NCBI RefSeq assembly: GCF_023499215.1
Contig: NZ_JAKHSK010000001.1
Span: 248,001-312,000, forward strand
Reading direction: 5' to 3'
DNA length: 64,000 nt
Source: Zunongwangia pacifica
GTDB lineage: Bacteria; Bacteroidota; Bacteroidia; Flavobacteriales; Flavobacteriaceae
Below are positions 1-10,380 of this stretch, piece by piece (position 1 is the stretch's first letter; each line of letters starts with the position of its first letter). Made by a program: the position numbers and the translations under genes. The notes under the pieces were generated by a model that did no database searches, had not been told where the DNA came from, and saw only the letters and a list, made by a program, of their open reading frames with translations.

Positions 1-29
1 AACTCAATTTTAGTCAACCTGTTCCGATG

Positions 30-104
30 GCTATCGGAATTGTTTCAGGTTCTCATAATGATTTTTAAATCAATGAGATGAGATTCTGAAACAAGTTCAG
101 AATG
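30..104. repeat. Intergenic palindromic repeat
   Basis: Two 17-nt arms at 40-56 and 78-94 pair at 15 of 17 positions (TTGTTTCAGGTTCTCAT against ATGAGATTCTGAAACAA), with a 21-nt spacer. A smaller CCGAT/ATCGG hairpin lies at about 24-37. From memory, Flavobacteriaceae genomes carry dispersed intergenic elements with this wording (CTGAAACAAGTTCAGAATGAC). Its right edge reaches the first ATG of the following gene, which makes that ATG suspect. Confidence 0.55.
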
Positions 105-716
105 ACGTTTTTGGATGCTTTTAGACAGCCTCATCTTTTAAAAATTAGAGTTTTGGCAGAGAATATTATTCATATAAAAAATGTGGTTTGTGGCCGTTGT
201 ATCGCAACGGTAGAAGATATTCTGTCTAAACTTGAGATTCCATATAAAAATGTGAGTCTGGGAGAAGCCACTTTACTAAAAGATCTTTCTGCAGAAGAAC
301 ATCAAGCCTTTACGTCGGAACTTGAAAAGGTAGGTTTTGAGCTTATAGAAACTAAAAATAAACGCGTCGTAAATCATATAAAATCGGTTTTAATTGAAGA
401 GGTTTCGAATAGAACGGATCAGAAAAAGCTTTCTGAAATTTTAAGTACCAAGCTGCATTACGACTATAGCTATATCACCAATCTGTTTACTGCAGAAGAA
501 GGACAAAGTATTCAATCCTATTTCAATAAGCTTAAAATTGAAAAAGCTAAAGAGTTGTTAGAGTACGATGAACTGAGTATAGCTGAAATTGCTTACGAGC
601 TTGGTTTTTCAACAGCGGCCTATTTATCCACTTCCTTTAAAAAGCAAACTGGCATCACTCCATCTGAATATAAAAAAATGCAGATAAAAGGTCGAAAAGG
701 CCTTGATGCTGTTTAA
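102..716 (+). CDS. AraC-family regulator with HMA-like N-terminus (copper sensor candidate)
   Basis: Predicted regulator of the copper genes that follow. The C-terminal 90 residues form an AraC helix-turn-helix pair (SIAEIAYELGFSTAAYLSTSF, then KKQTGITPSEYKK). The N-terminal 80 residues resemble a heavy-metal-associated fold with a CxxC (VVCGRCIATVE) that could bind Cu(I). The ATG at 102 lies on the edge of an intergenic repeat and gives 17 residues of unlikely sequence. A TTG at 153 would start just before the HMA-like domain and may be the true start. It lies 156 bp upstream of, and co-directional with, the P-type ATPase gene. The metal is inferred from domain and neighbour, not shown. Confidence 0.8.
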   Translation: MTFLDAFRQPHLLKIRVLAENIIHIKNVVCGRCIATVEDILSKLEIPYKNVSLGEATLLKDLSAEEHQAFTSELEKVGFELIETKNKRVVNHIKSVLIEEVSNRTDQKKLSEILSTKLHYDYSYITNLFTAEEGQSIQSYFNKLKIEKAKELLEYDELSIAEIAYELGFSTAAYLSTSFKKQTGITPSEYKKMQIKGRKGLDAV

Positions 717-872
717 AGTCTATTGGTGACCGGTTTAAATGCTGCTTCAATGCTCTAAAATCGAAATTTCTTACCAAAATATTAAAAGTGATTGGTGATT
801 ATGAAGCCTACCTTTGTAGAGATTTAATTTTTATGCTGAAAAGATCAAATTTCAGCATGTATTGTATTTTTT

Positions 873-3617
873 ATGATGAAGCATACATATAAAATTACCG
901 GAATGAGTTGCCAGGGGTGTAAATCTCATGTGACGAAAGCACTTGAAAATATTCTTGAAGTAGAACAAGTTGAGGTAGATCTTGAAAAAGGAACCGCTGA
1001 AATTTCTATGAATAAACATATTGAAATTTCAGCATTTCAGCAGGCCTTAAAAAATGCCGGTGGAAATTATCAAATTTCGATGCCTTCGGAAACAAATTCT
1101 TCTGAAGATAGTATGATGACGCACAATTATCATGTAAGCGGAATGTCTTGCAATGGTTGTCGCGCTCATGTAGAAAAAACCTTAAATGAAGTTGATGGTG
1201 TAGCAAATGCTGAAGTGAATCTTGAAAAGGCCGAAGCAAGAATCAGTATGCATCATCATATTGAAATTGAAAAGTTTCAGCAGGTCTTAAAGAATGATGG
1301 TGGTGGATATGAAATTCATCCGGCAGGTCATAAGCATCAGCATTCAGAAAAAAGTAATAAGAAAAAAAAGCCTAAAGCCAAAGGAAATGGCAAGTGGTAT
1401 TGCCCAATGCATTGCGAAGGGGATAAGATGTATGACGAGCCGGGAGATTGCCCGGTATGCGGAATGGATTTGGTGCAGGCCCCTTCCCTTGGAGGGGGCA
1501 GTGGGGGAGGATATACCTGCCCAATGCATCCAGAAATCGAAGAAGATGAGCCTGGGGATTGCCCAATTTGTGGGATGGATCTGGTTCCAAAGGATCCCGA
1601 GCCAGATGCGCAAAATTCTACCTACCTGAAATTGCGCAAAAAGTTCTGGCTTTCTGTGGCTTTTACTTTACCGGTTTTCTTAATAGCTATGTCTGATATG
1701 CTGAATAACAATCCGCTTTATCAGATGATGGACTTGCAATATTGGAACTGGGTACAATTTGGATTATCGATCCCGGTAGTTTTTTATACGGCCTGGATGT
1801 TCTTTGAGCGTGCCTGGAAATCTGTGGTAAACTGGAATTTAAATATGTTTACGCTAATTGGTATTGGGGCAGGCGTGGCATGGATTTTCAGTATTTTAGG
1901 ACTGCTTTTTCCAGATCTGTTTCCAGATCAATTTAAAACCGAAGCAGGAACGGTGCATGTTTATTTTGAAGCTGCAACGGTAATTTTAACCTTAGTGCTG
2001 CTTGGGCAAATGTTAGAAGCGAGGGCGCACGATCGTACCAATTCGGCCATCAAAGAATTACTGAAGCTGGCACCTAATAAAGCCTCTCGAATTAAAGATG
2101 GAAAAGAAGAAGTCGTTGGTATCGATGAGATCGAGGAAGGCGATATTTTAAAGGTAAAACCAGGAGAAAAAATCCCGGTAGATGGCATAATCAAAGAAGG
2201 GAAATCCTCTATTGATGAAAGTATGATTACAGGAGAGCCTGTTCCCGTAGAGAAATCGGCTGAAGATAAAGTAACTTCAGGAACCATAAATGGGAACTCT
2301 TCCTTTACCATGATCGCCGAGCAGGTGGGCGATGAAACTTTGCTTTCGCAAATTATCCAGATGGTAAACGATGCCAGTAGATCGCAAGCGCCAATTCAGC
2401 GTCTGGCCGATAGAATTTCAGGATATTTTGTGCCGATTGTTGTACTTATTTCAGTGATTACTTTTGTGATCTGGGCCATTTTTGGTCCGTCGCCATCCTA
2501 TGTTTATGCTTTTGTAAATGCTATTGCGGTACTGATTATTGCCTGTCCCTGTGCACTTGGTTTAGCCACGCCAATGTCGGTGATGGTTGGCGTAGGGAAA
2601 GGCGCTCAAAATGGTGTGTTGATTAAAAATGCGCAGGCTTTAGAGCAGATGAATGAGATCGATACCTTGATCATCGATAAGACCGGAACCATTACTGAAG
2701 GAAAACCTACTGTAGAAAAAATAGTGAGTGTTGGCGATTTTACTGAAGCTGAAATTGCAGGATTTATCGCAGCTTTAAATACACATAGTGAACATCCACT
2801 GGCTACCGCGACAATAAAGTACGCGAAGGAGCACGAAATAGAGATTAAAGAAGCTTCAGGTTTTGACTCGGTTACCGGAAAAGGTGTGATAGGTGAACTT
2901 CAGCAGAAAAAATTAGCGCTGGGAAATAAAGCGCTTTTGGATGAAAAAGGAATCAATTCTTCAGAAAAAATCGATGGCGAAATTGAGCAATTTCAGCAAC
3001 AGGGAAAAACTGTTTCTTATTTAAGTGTAGATGGTAAAGTTGAAGGATTTGTGGTGATCTCAGATCCTGTAAAGAAAACCAGTAAAGAAGCGCTTACAAA
3101 ATTAAAAGAAGACGGCGTTGAGGTAATCATGCTTACCGGAGATAACGAACGTACGGCAAAAGCGGTTGCCGATGAAATGGGAATTGCTTTTAAAGCCGGA
3201 ATGCTGCCCCAGGATAAAATGAGCGAGGTTGAAAAGCTACAGCAACAAGGAAGAAAAGTGGCTGCAGCTGGAGACGGAATTAACGATGCGCCGGCACTGG
3301 CGAAAGCCGATATTGGGATCGCTATGGGAACCGGAACCGATGTGGCTATTGAAAGTGCTGAAATTACCTTGGTGAAAGGGGATCTAAAAGCAGTCCTAAA
3401 AGCACGAAAACTGAGTGACAAAGTGATGGCGAATATCAAACAAAATCTATTTTTTGCTTTGATCTATAACAGTATTGGGGTGCCCATTGCAGCGGGTGTT
3501 TTATTTCCATTCTTCGGAATTTTACTATCGCCAATGATCGCTGCTTTGGCCATGAGTTTTAGCTCGGTTTCTGTGATCGCAAATGCGCTGAGGTTACGGG
3601 CCGCAAAATTATCCTAA
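873..3617 (+). CDS. copA: Copper-translocating P1B-type ATPase, two HMA domains
   Basis: Exports Cu(I) (or Ag) across the inner membrane using ATP. Domains in order: HMA1 (GMSCQGC, residues 10-16), HMA2 (GMSCNGC, about 90-96), a Lys/His-rich linker, two heavy-metal-binding boxes of the CPMH...GDCPxCGMDL type (about 177-200 and 216-236), then the ATPase core. The core has the TGE actuator motif (about 452), CPC metal site in transmembrane helix 6 (about 556), DKTGT phosphorylation site (about 601), SEHPLA nucleotide-domain motif and GDGINDAP. At 914 residues it is longer than a minimal CopA because of the duplicated N-terminal domains. A permease follows after 37 bp, so the two are probably co-transcribed. 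Confidence 0.95.
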   Translation: MMKHTYKITGMSCQGCKSHVTKALENILEVEQVEVDLEKGTAEISMNKHIEISAFQQALKNAGGNYQISMPSETNSSEDSMMTHNYHVSGMSCNGCRAHVEKTLNEVDGVANAEVNLEKAEARISMHHHIEIEKFQQVLKNDGGGYEIHPAGHKHQHSEKSNKKKKPKAKGNGKWYCPMHCEGDKMYDEPGDCPVCGMDLVQAPSLGGGSGGGYTCPMHPEIEEDEPGDCPICGMDLVPKDPEPDAQNSTYLKLRKKFWLSVAFTLPVFLIAMSDMLNNNPLYQMMDLQYWNWVQFGLSIPVVFYTAWMFFERAWKSVVNWNLNMFTLIGIGAGVAWIFSILGLLFPDLFPDQFKTEAGTVHVYFEAATVILTLVLLGQMLEARAHDRTNSAIKELLKLAPNKASRIKDGKEEVVGIDEIEEGDILKVKPGEKIPVDGIIKEGKSSIDESMITGEPVPVEKSAEDKVTSGTINGNSSFTMIAEQVGDETLLSQIIQMVNDASRSQAPIQRLADRISGYFVPIVVLISVITFVIWAIFGPSPSYVYAFVNAIAVLIIACPCALGLATPMSVMVGVGKGAQNGVLIKNAQALEQMNEIDTLIIDKTGTITEGKPTVEKIVSVGDFTEAEIAGFIAALNTHSEHPLATATIKYAKEHEIEIKEASGFDSVTGKGVIGELQQKKLALGNKALLDEKGINSSEKIDGEIEQFQQQGKTVSYLSVDGKVEGFVVISDPVKKTSKEALTKLKEDGVEVIMLTGDNERTAKAVADEMGIAFKAGMLPQDKMSEVEKLQQQGRKVAAAGDGINDAPALAKADIGIAMGTGTDVAIESAEITLVKGDLKAVLKARKLSDKVMANIKQNLFFALIYNSIGVPIAAGVLFPFFGILLSPMIAALAMSFSSVSVIANALRLRAAKLS

Positions 3618-3654
3618 GATTTTTATCGAAACTAATTAACCAAAACGAGGATTT

Positions 3655-4878
3655 ATGAACGATTTTTTAAGCAAATGGGGAGAAGCTGCAAATACCAGTC
3701 TGGGATTTTTCTGGATGGCATTGTGGGCTTTTGCTTTGGGATATGTGATTAGTAGCTGCATTCAGGTTTTTGTGACCGAAAAACGAATGCAAAAGACAAT
3801 GGGCGAAAAGGAATCTAAAGGAGTGTTGTTGGGAACCTTTTTTGGTTTTATAAGTAGCTCCTGTAGTTTCGCTGCATTGGCTTCTACCAAGAGTTTGTTT
3901 AAAAAAGGAGCAAGTTTTGTTTCGAGTATCGCATTTTTACTGGCCTCTACCAATTTGGTAATCGAGCTGGGAATTATCATCTCGATATTTTTAGGCTGGC
4001 AGTTTGTGGTAGGAGAATATTTAGGCGGAATTTTATTGATTCTGATTAGCTGGTTGCTTATTCGGTTATTTCATCCTAAAGGGCTTATTCAAAAAGCCAG
4101 AGAACGCCTTCAGGATGACGAAGATGATGAGACGGACGACCAGAAATCCTGGAAGAAAAGAATAAAAACCGAAAAGAGCTGGGCAAAAGTTTCACAGCAA
4201 TACGGGATGGAATGGAAAATGGTTTGGAAGGATGTTACGCTTGGTTTTACCATTGCCGGGATTGTAGCAGCTTTCGTCCCAGATTCGTTTTTTCAGACGC
4301 TGTTTATCAATAGCGGGCAGGGCAATACCGATTTCTCATTTTTGACGATTTTAGAACATATTATTGTAGGGCCGGTGGTCGCGTTTATCACCTTTATCGG
4401 GTCGATGGGAAATATTCCCTTAGCCGCTTTATTATTTGGTAAAGGGGTGAGTTTTGCCGGTGTGATCGCTTTTATTTTTAGTGACCTGGTGGTTTTTCCG
4501 GTGCTTCGGATCAACGCCAAATATTATGGTTGGAAAATGGCGTTTTTTATCCTTATGCTCTTATTTATTTCTTTGGTTGGTGCTTCGCTATTGCTGCATT
4601 ACGGATTTTTAAGTTTCGATTTGATTCCCGATCCATCAAGTGTGCAGGTACAGGATCAAACCTTCTTTAAAATAGATTATACCTTTTTTCTGAATATCGC
4701 TTTTCTTTTAATTTCCGGATATTTGATGTATTTAGGTTTCTTTAAAAGGACCGATGTGATGCAGATGAAAGAAATGGCACCTAAAAGTAAACTGATGGAG
4801 AAAAGCCTGAAGTATATTGCTTTTGCTTGTTATGCCTGGTTAGCTGGCGGCATGATCGTAAACTATTTTATTTACTAA
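3655..4878 (+). CDS. Permease, UPF0718/DUF318-like
   Basis: Integral membrane protein of 407 residues with two groups of hydrophobic helices separated by a charged cytoplasmic loop (about 150-185, rich in D/E/K). The SSCSF motif near residue 65 and the long glycine/serine-rich helices fit the predicted-permease family that includes ArsP-like proteins. The substrate is unknown. Position directly after copA suggests metal or metalloid handling. A bidirectional hairpin terminator follows the stop codon. Confidence 0.75.
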   Translation: MNDFLSKWGEAANTSLGFFWMALWAFALGYVISSCIQVFVTEKRMQKTMGEKESKGVLLGTFFGFISSSCSFAALASTKSLFKKGASFVSSIAFLLASTNLVIELGIIISIFLGWQFVVGEYLGGILLILISWLLIRLFHPKGLIQKARERLQDDEDDETDDQKSWKKRIKTEKSWAKVSQQYGMEWKMVWKDVTLGFTIAGIVAAFVPDSFFQTLFINSGQGNTDFSFLTILEHIIVGPVVAFITFIGSMGNIPLAALLFGKGVSFAGVIAFIFSDLVVFPVLRINAKYYGWKMAFFILMLLFISLVGASLLLHYGFLSFDLIPDPSSVQVQDQTFFKIDYTFFLNIAFLLISGYLMYLGFFKRTDVMQMKEMAPKSKLMEKSLKYIAFACYAWLAGGMIVNYFIY

Positions 4879-4880
4879 TA

Positions 4881-4910
4881 AAAAAAGAGAAGCTGTCAGC
4901 TTCTCTTTTT
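4881..4910. terminator. Bidirectional intrinsic terminator
   Basis: Stem AGAGAAGCT / AGCTTCTCT with a 3-nt loop, flanked by A-run and T-run. It serves the convergent permease and Spy-like genes. Confidence 0.85.
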
Positions 4911-4936
4911 GCAAATGAACAATTATAAATTGAAAT

Positions 4937-5401
4937 TTATCTGGGGGTTTTGTGTTTGGATTTCCAATCGGTGTGATGATCTTTAAGAGCCATCATTCGA
5001 TTTCTTTTTTCTGCTCTTTGCGAATCTTTCCAAAGCGCGTATTGTTCTGGGTTTAGAATCTTCTGAATAGATTGTTGAAAGGCGATTTCTTTATCCAATC
5101 TGGTATTCATTCTTTCGAAAGCTTCTTCTTTTAGTTTAGCATCTTCAGCAGCATCCTTCATTTTCTCCCGCATCTTCGTTCTATCCTCAGCACGATCTAC
5201 GTATAATTTCTGAAATTCTTCCTGTTGTTCTTTCGTAAGATCTAAAGTTAGGGTTAATTGCTTAGACTTTAGTATCGCTTTTTCTTCAGCAGTCATATTC
5301 ATTCCTGCACGTTCCTTCATTGGTTTTCTGCGATCTTCTCTTTGCTGAGCAAATGAAGATACTCCAATAAGCATCATTAAAATAATACATAATTTTTTCA
5401 T
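4937..5401 (-). CDS. Periplasmic Spy/CpxP-like LTXXQ protein
   Basis: Small exported protein of 154 residues. A signal peptide covers about 1-18 (ends FAQQ). The mature part is almost entirely charged helix with an LTKEQQEEF segment matching the LTXXQ motif of Spy/CpxP-like chaperones and heavy-metal-resistance sensors. A second similar segment (LNPEQYALW) lies near residue 120. It is monocistronic and convergent with the copper operon. A role in envelope stress or metal response is plausible but not shown. Confidence 0.7.
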   Translation of the reverse strand: MKKLCIILMMLIGVSSFAQQREDRRKPMKERAGMNMTAEEKAILKSKQLTLTLDLTKEQQEEFQKLYVDRAEDRTKMREKMKDAAEDAKLKEEAFERMNTRLDKEIAFQQSIQKILNPEQYALWKDSQRAEKRNRMMALKDHHTDWKSKHKTPR

Positions 5402-5500
5402 ATTGAAGAATTTTAAAGTGAATTTTATGATATGACTGTTAAAAGTACGAAAGGTTTAATTGAATTGATGAATAATTTCTGAAATCATTGAAAAATAAAA

Positions 5501-5525
5501 AACCTGCCTTGTGGAGTAGGCAGGT
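5501..5525 (-). terminator. Intrinsic terminator of the metalloprotease gene
   Basis: Nine-bp stem AACCTGCCT/AGGCAGGTT. On the minus strand it is followed by a T-rich run. Confidence 0.8.
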
Positions 5526-5564
5526 TCTAAAAAACTAATAAATCAAATATAGTCTGTGGTTAGA

Positions 5565-8054
5565 CTAGTCGTTAGGATTAAGGATTTGATCTATTCTTTC
5601 TGATGCATCCTGTAAGTGATATCTTGTTAGGGTATCACCAGATCGATACATCGAATTTCTTATTTGTCGTTGTAAGGTTTGCAATTCGCCTCTTACGATT
5701 GGGCGAATATCACTTTGCGCTACGTTTACATTGGTTCTGCTAATCCAACGGCGGTAAGCGCTTGGGATAGCTTCCTGATCTTCTGTCATTAAATAAGCCA
5801 TACGGTCGATGTAAGCTCTTTGAAGATTTCTGCGGTATCTGTCAATTTTTTGACCAGAATTCAATTCGCTCCAGATTCCTTTACGTAACTCCTCCATCAT
5901 ATCCAGAAGCGTATAGGCCTCTTTCCCATTAATCTCTTCGTTCTCTAGTAAACGTTGCATTCTTCCGAAGTCCAGGATATTAGAAAGTGTATTGCTTTGC
6001 ATGCTTCTAATTCTTTCGATGTTTCCGTCGAATTCAATTTTATTGAAAATATCCTGATCGATTAACCAATTTGGAGTTTCGAACAATTGCTCTTGTAAGA
6101 AATCCATTGCTTTTTCCTGCTGTTCTTTAGCGACATGCGTATAAACGGCACCTTCCTGGTCGTAGGTTTTATAATTTTCGTAAACTCCTCCAATATTAGC
6201 GGCAACATGCCCCATGTAGCGATTAAGCTGAGCGAGTATCTGACCATACAGATCATCCAGATCTTCGTAGTCTTTACCATCTTCAGCGGTCCATTCAATT
6301 AATTTTGGTACAATACGCTTCAGGTTTTTAATTCCGTATTCACTAGCGAGCACGGCATCATCACCAAGATCTTCAGTTTGTGAAGAAGGGTCGATTACAC
6401 CACCACTTTGCTGACTTCCGAAGCGATATAAAGGATCACCTGCATGCTCTAAAATCCATTCATCTAAAACAGGTTTTTCTTCTTTTCCTTCTTTACCAGG
6501 GATGGGTTTGTACCCCCACATAATCGCGTATTTATCGTAAGGTCCTATGTTTGGCATTAATGCTACATCGCCGTCACCGGGTTGCGCTACGTAATTAAAA
6601 CGAGCATAGTCCATAATTGATGGAGCTGTACCGTATTTTGAAGTAAATTCTGGATCGCGTAAATCTTCTACTGCATAAGCCGGGCTACTACCCATATTGT
6701 GAGGAAGGCCCAAAGTGTGACCAACTTCATGAGATGAAACAAAACGAATTAAACGTCCCATGATTTCATCTTTAAATTCTACGCCACGAGCATCTTCATT
6801 AATAGCTGCAGTCTGCACAAAATACCAGTTACGTAGTAAAGTCATTACATTGTGGTACCAATTGATATCTGACTCTAAGATTTCTCCTGAACGTGGATCA
6901 CTTACGTGAGGCCCATTGGCGTTAGGAATAGGAGAGGCTAAATATCGAACTACAGAATATCGAACATCTTCTGGGCTCCAATCTGGATCTTCCTCTGGTG
7001 TTGGCGCTTCTTTAGCGATAATCGCGTTTTTAAATCCTGCTTTTTCAAAAGCTACCTGCCAGTCTTCGATCCCTTGCTTAATGTAAGGTACCCATTTTGC
7101 TGGTGTGGCACGGTCGATATAATAAACGATTTGTTTAGTAGGTTCTACTAACTCACCGTTTTTAAACTTTTCCATGTCTTCATCTTTCACCTCTAATCTC
7201 CAGCGGTCAAGATATTCCACCGTTTTACTTTTTTGAGCGTCTAAACCATAATCGGTCTGGCTGGTAGTAAACCATCCTACACGCTCGTCGAAATAACGAC
7301 GCTCCATCGGTTCTTTTGGAAGAAGGATCATAGAGTTGCTAAACTCTAAAGAGATTGACCCGGTAGAAGAATTTGATGGCGGATCCCCAGCATTATATGT
7401 TTTTATATGTCGAATTTCGATGTTTTCAGGGTAACTTCTAATCGTATCGATAAGCGAACGACTATCATCTAGTCTTGAAACTTTGTATTGTTTACGGTAT
7501 CTTTCACCAAGTCCTAATGCCTGAACGTCTTTTTTATAAAGATCGGTAACATCGATAACATAAGATTTATTGATAGAATCTTTTCCTACGGTTTCAATTT
7601 CGAAAGAACTAAGAATAGGCTCGAAATTAGAATTCATAACAGCTTCATGGATAGGAAGCGAATCGGCAGCATAAATATCGTGAGAAACAACTCTAAGTAA
7701 CACCTTGTCACCTTTCTTTTGCCAGCGGTGCACCTGAGTGTTTTGTTTTCCGCCGCCAAAACCAATGCCAGAAGCCGTTTTTGCAATTCTGGTTACGGTT
7801 AACATCTCTCTGTTAAAAAGACTGTCTGGGATTTCGTAGTAATATTTGTCTTTTACTTTGTGAACGGTAAAAAGACCTTCGTCTGATTTTGCATCTTTGG
7901 TGATGACCTTGGCATAAGGTTTTAATCCGTCTTTAGATTCTTCTTTTTGAGCATTTGCAGGTTGGTTTTTCTTGTTTTTCTGAAAAACGGCACAAGACGC
8001 CATCAAAAAAGAAAGCCCCACAGCACAAATCCTGATTGGTAGTTTGTTTGTCAT
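5565..8054 (-). CDS. Zinc-dependent metalloprotease lipoprotein (DUF5117/DUF4953-like)
   Basis: Secreted lipoprotein of 829 residues with lipobox LMASC (Cys21). The central zinc-protease signature HEVGHTLGLPH (about residue 440) is the HExxHxxGxxH metzincin pattern: three His ligands and the catalytic Glu. A MDYARFNY segment about 30 residues later could supply the Met-turn. The length and the flanking DUF5117-like N-terminal and DUF4953-like C-terminal regions match a family common in Bacteroidota whose substrates are not established. It has its own terminator. Confidence 0.85.
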   Translation of the reverse strand: MTNKLPIRICAVGLSFLMASCAVFQKNKKNQPANAQKEESKDGLKPYAKVITKDAKSDEGLFTVHKVKDKYYYEIPDSLFNREMLTVTRIAKTASGIGFGGGKQNTQVHRWQKKGDKVLLRVVSHDIYAADSLPIHEAVMNSNFEPILSSFEIETVGKDSINKSYVIDVTDLYKKDVQALGLGERYRKQYKVSRLDDSRSLIDTIRSYPENIEIRHIKTYNAGDPPSNSSTGSISLEFSNSMILLPKEPMERRYFDERVGWFTTSQTDYGLDAQKSKTVEYLDRWRLEVKDEDMEKFKNGELVEPTKQIVYYIDRATPAKWVPYIKQGIEDWQVAFEKAGFKNAIIAKEAPTPEEDPDWSPEDVRYSVVRYLASPIPNANGPHVSDPRSGEILESDINWYHNVMTLLRNWYFVQTAAINEDARGVEFKDEIMGRLIRFVSSHEVGHTLGLPHNMGSSPAYAVEDLRDPEFTSKYGTAPSIMDYARFNYVAQPGDGDVALMPNIGPYDKYAIMWGYKPIPGKEGKEEKPVLDEWILEHAGDPLYRFGSQQSGGVIDPSSQTEDLGDDAVLASEYGIKNLKRIVPKLIEWTAEDGKDYEDLDDLYGQILAQLNRYMGHVAANIGGVYENYKTYDQEGAVYTHVAKEQQEKAMDFLQEQLFETPNWLIDQDIFNKIEFDGNIERIRSMQSNTLSNILDFGRMQRLLENEEINGKEAYTLLDMMEELRKGIWSELNSGQKIDRYRRNLQRAYIDRMAYLMTEDQEAIPSAYRRWISRTNVNVAQSDIRPIVRGELQTLQRQIRNSMYRSGDTLTRYHLQDASERIDQILNPND

Positions 8055-8375
8055 AAGGTTTATTTACTCGTTAATCGAAATTAAATACTTCGGCCCCGTC
8101 CCAATAGCCATCAGCAGCGGGGCGCCCCGAAATAAAAAATAATTTTCTAATAATTATCTCGTGAGCCTGCCTCGATGTAATTGATTTTTAACTGAATTTG
8201 GGTTGAATTTTTTGTAAAAAAACATTCTATAGTACTCCAAAATCGGTTATTTGACTATAAAACCTTTAAAAGGTTTAAAAAGAAGTTAATAAAAATGAAT
8301 ATTTTAAGAATAGGATAATAAAAAAGGTCACATTTTTAGTGTGACCTTTTTAAACTATTACAGTTGAATGATTGG
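8055..8375. other. Intergenic region upstream of the metalloprotease gene
   Basis: Non-coding stretch between the divergently read metalloprotease start and the lysS stop. It holds the lysS terminator at its right end, a GC-richer patch at about 8090-8125, and AT-rich sequence that presumably carries the protease promoter. I see no ORF. Confidence 0.6.
8321..8351 (-). terminator. Terminator of lysS
   Basis: Stem GGTCACA / TGTGACC with a 7-nt loop, flanked by A and T runs, just downstream of the lysS stop on the minus strand. Confidence 0.85.
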
Positions 8376-10067
8376 TTATGCGACGCTTATTTTCATTTCG
8401 TTGCCTTCTTTAAAAACATCAATCATCTTATGTTTTCTTAGTGATTTTAAAGCTTTATCCCATTTTTTATTGCTTAAACCAGATTTCTCTTTAATAAGGT
8501 TCATATCATGGTTTTCGTCATCCTTCAATAATTGGTAAACCGCTTTTTCTTCCTCGGTAAGTTCTACCTGTTTTTTCTCTGGCTTCATCTGCGGAAAGAA
8601 CAAAACTTCCTGAATAGACTGGTTATTGGTAAGGAACATAATTAAACGATCCATCCCAATCCCTAGTCCAGATGTTGGTGGCATCCCATATTCCAAAGCA
8701 CGTAAGAAATCCTGATCGATAAACTCGGTTGCTTCATCGTCACCTTTTTCAGCTAATCGTAATTGCTCTTCAAAACGCTCACGTTGGTCGATAGGATCAT
8801 TAAGCTCTGAATAGGCATTAGCGATCTCCTTTCCACAAACCATAAGCTCAAAACGTTCTGTTAGTTCGGGATTCTCTCTATGTTCCTTACAAAGCGGACT
8901 CATTTCTTTTGGGTAATCGGTAATAAAGGTTGGTTGGATATAGTTGCCTTCACATTTTTCACCAAAAATCTCGTCGATAAGTTTTCCTTTACCCATGGTG
9001 TCATCAACCTCGATGCCCATACCTTTTGCAGCTTCAAATAATTCAGCTTCAGATTTGCCGGTAATATCAAATCCGGTAAATTCAATAATCGCATCAGTCA
9101 TGGTTACCCGCTTATATGGCGCTTTAAAATCTACTTTATGCTTTCCGAAGGTAGCTTCTGTAGTGCCATTAACTGCTATAGCGCAATGCTCAAGAAGTTT
9201 TTCGGTAAATTCCATCATCCAGTTGTAGTCTTTATAAGCTACATAGATCTCCATCGCGGTAAACTCAGGATTATGGGTTCTATCCATTCCTTCATTTCTA
9301 AAGTTTTTAGAGAATTCATACACTCCGTCAAAACCACCTACGATAAGTCTTTTTAAGTAAAGCTCGTTTGCGATTCTTAAATATAAAGGAATATCTAATG
9401 CATTGTGATGTGTGATGAATGGGCGTGCAGCTGCACCACCTGGGATAGATTGAAGAATAGGTGTTTCTACTTCAAAATACCCTGCCTCATTAAAGAAATT
9501 ACGCATCGCACTAAAGAGTTTAGTACGTTTTACGAAAATTTCTTTCACTTTTGGGTTAACGGCAAGATCGGCATAGCGTTGGCGATAGCGATGCTCAGGA
9601 TCTGTAAATCCGTCATAAGTATTTCCTTCCTTGTCGGTCTTTGGTAATGGTAGCGGTCGAATAGATTTGCTTAATAGGCTAAAATCTTTCACCATAACGG
9701 TCATTTCGCCTACCTGGGTTTTAAATAATTCACCTTCTATACCTATAAAATCACCAATATCAAGCAGCTTTTTATAAATATCGTTGTATTTTGATTTATC
9801 TTCGCCAGTACAAATCTCATCGCGATTAAAGTAAACCTGAATCTTTCCTTTGGAATCCTGAAGTTCAGCAAAAGATGCTTTTCCCTGAATTCTACGAGAC
9901 ATTAATCTACCCGCGATTACAACTTTTTTACCCTCTTCGAAATTTGCCTTAATATCGGCAGATGTGTGATCTAATGGAAATAAATCGGCCGGATAGGGGT
10001 TAATTCCCTTCTCTCTTAATGTAGCCAGTTTTTCTCTTCTTACAATTTCCTGTTCAGATAGCTGCAT
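8376..10067 (-). CDS. lysS: Lysyl-tRNA synthetase, class II
   Basis: Charges tRNA-Lys with lysine in the cytoplasm. The N-terminal OB-fold anticodon-binding domain (about 50-160) is followed by the class II core: motif 2 (FRNEGMDRTHNPEFT, about 260) and motif 3 (GLGIGMDRLIMFLT, about 470). After the normal end (near 500) there is an extra stretch of about 60 residues predicted to be helical (EEEKAVYQLLKDDE through KALKSLRKHKMIDV) that reads like a small winged-helix domain. The start MQLSEQEIVRRE is typical. Confidence 0.95.
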   Translation of the reverse strand: MQLSEQEIVRREKLATLREKGINPYPADLFPLDHTSADIKANFEEGKKVVIAGRLMSRRIQGKASFAELQDSKGKIQVYFNRDEICTGEDKSKYNDIYKKLLDIGDFIGIEGELFKTQVGEMTVMVKDFSLLSKSIRPLPLPKTDKEGNTYDGFTDPEHRYRQRYADLAVNPKVKEIFVKRTKLFSAMRNFFNEAGYFEVETPILQSIPGGAAARPFITHHNALDIPLYLRIANELYLKRLIVGGFDGVYEFSKNFRNEGMDRTHNPEFTAMEIYVAYKDYNWMMEFTEKLLEHCAIAVNGTTEATFGKHKVDFKAPYKRVTMTDAIIEFTGFDITGKSEAELFEAAKGMGIEVDDTMGKGKLIDEIFGEKCEGNYIQPTFITDYPKEMSPLCKEHRENPELTERFELMVCGKEIANAYSELNDPIDQRERFEEQLRLAEKGDDEATEFIDQDFLRALEYGMPPTSGLGIGMDRLIMFLTNNQSIQEVLFFPQMKPEKKQVELTEEEKAVYQLLKDDENHDMNLIKEKSGLSNKKWDKALKSLRKHKMIDVFKEGNEMKISVA

Positions 10068-10221
10068 GGTGTAATTTTAAAATTTAGTGGCTTCCTGTTT
10101 TAGGATAGCAGCTGCAAATATAATGACAATCAGAGTACCAACCAATGTTATACTTAAGATTAGCAGCGAATATAGATTAGAAATTCTATCTTTGTTTTTG
10201 GTTTTAGATAATATCGAAATT

Positions 10222-10380
10222 ATGAGTATTTGGCGTGTTATTTTGTCGATTATTTTTCCGCCTTTAGCGGTGTTCGACAAAGGTTGTGGCTCCATAATAA
10301 TTGTGCTTATTCTTACGTTGCTTGGCTGGATTCCCGGAGTAATAGCAGCACTTATAATTTTGAATAACCCTAATAAATGA
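10222..10380 (+). CDS. PMP3/YqaE-family small membrane protein
   Basis: Fifty-two residues with two membrane helices (WRVILSIIFPPLAVF and IVLILTLLGWIPGVIAALII). The PPLAVF...GWIPGVIAAL pattern is the UPF0057/PMP3 signature, linked in other organisms to membrane potential and salt stress. I start at the ATG at 10222. A longer in-frame extension to 10087 has no family support. The stop overlaps the lipB start (ATGA), so translation is coupled. Confidence 0.85.
   Translation: MSIWRVILSIIFPPLAVFDKGCGSIIIVLILTLLGWIPGVIAALIILNNPNK

Noticed and set aside
10077-10295. 72-residue minus-strand hydrophobic ORF
   Set aside because: It overlaps the clear PMP3/YqaE gene antisense. Its C-terminal half could be a membrane helix, but it has no other start codon and no recognised family.
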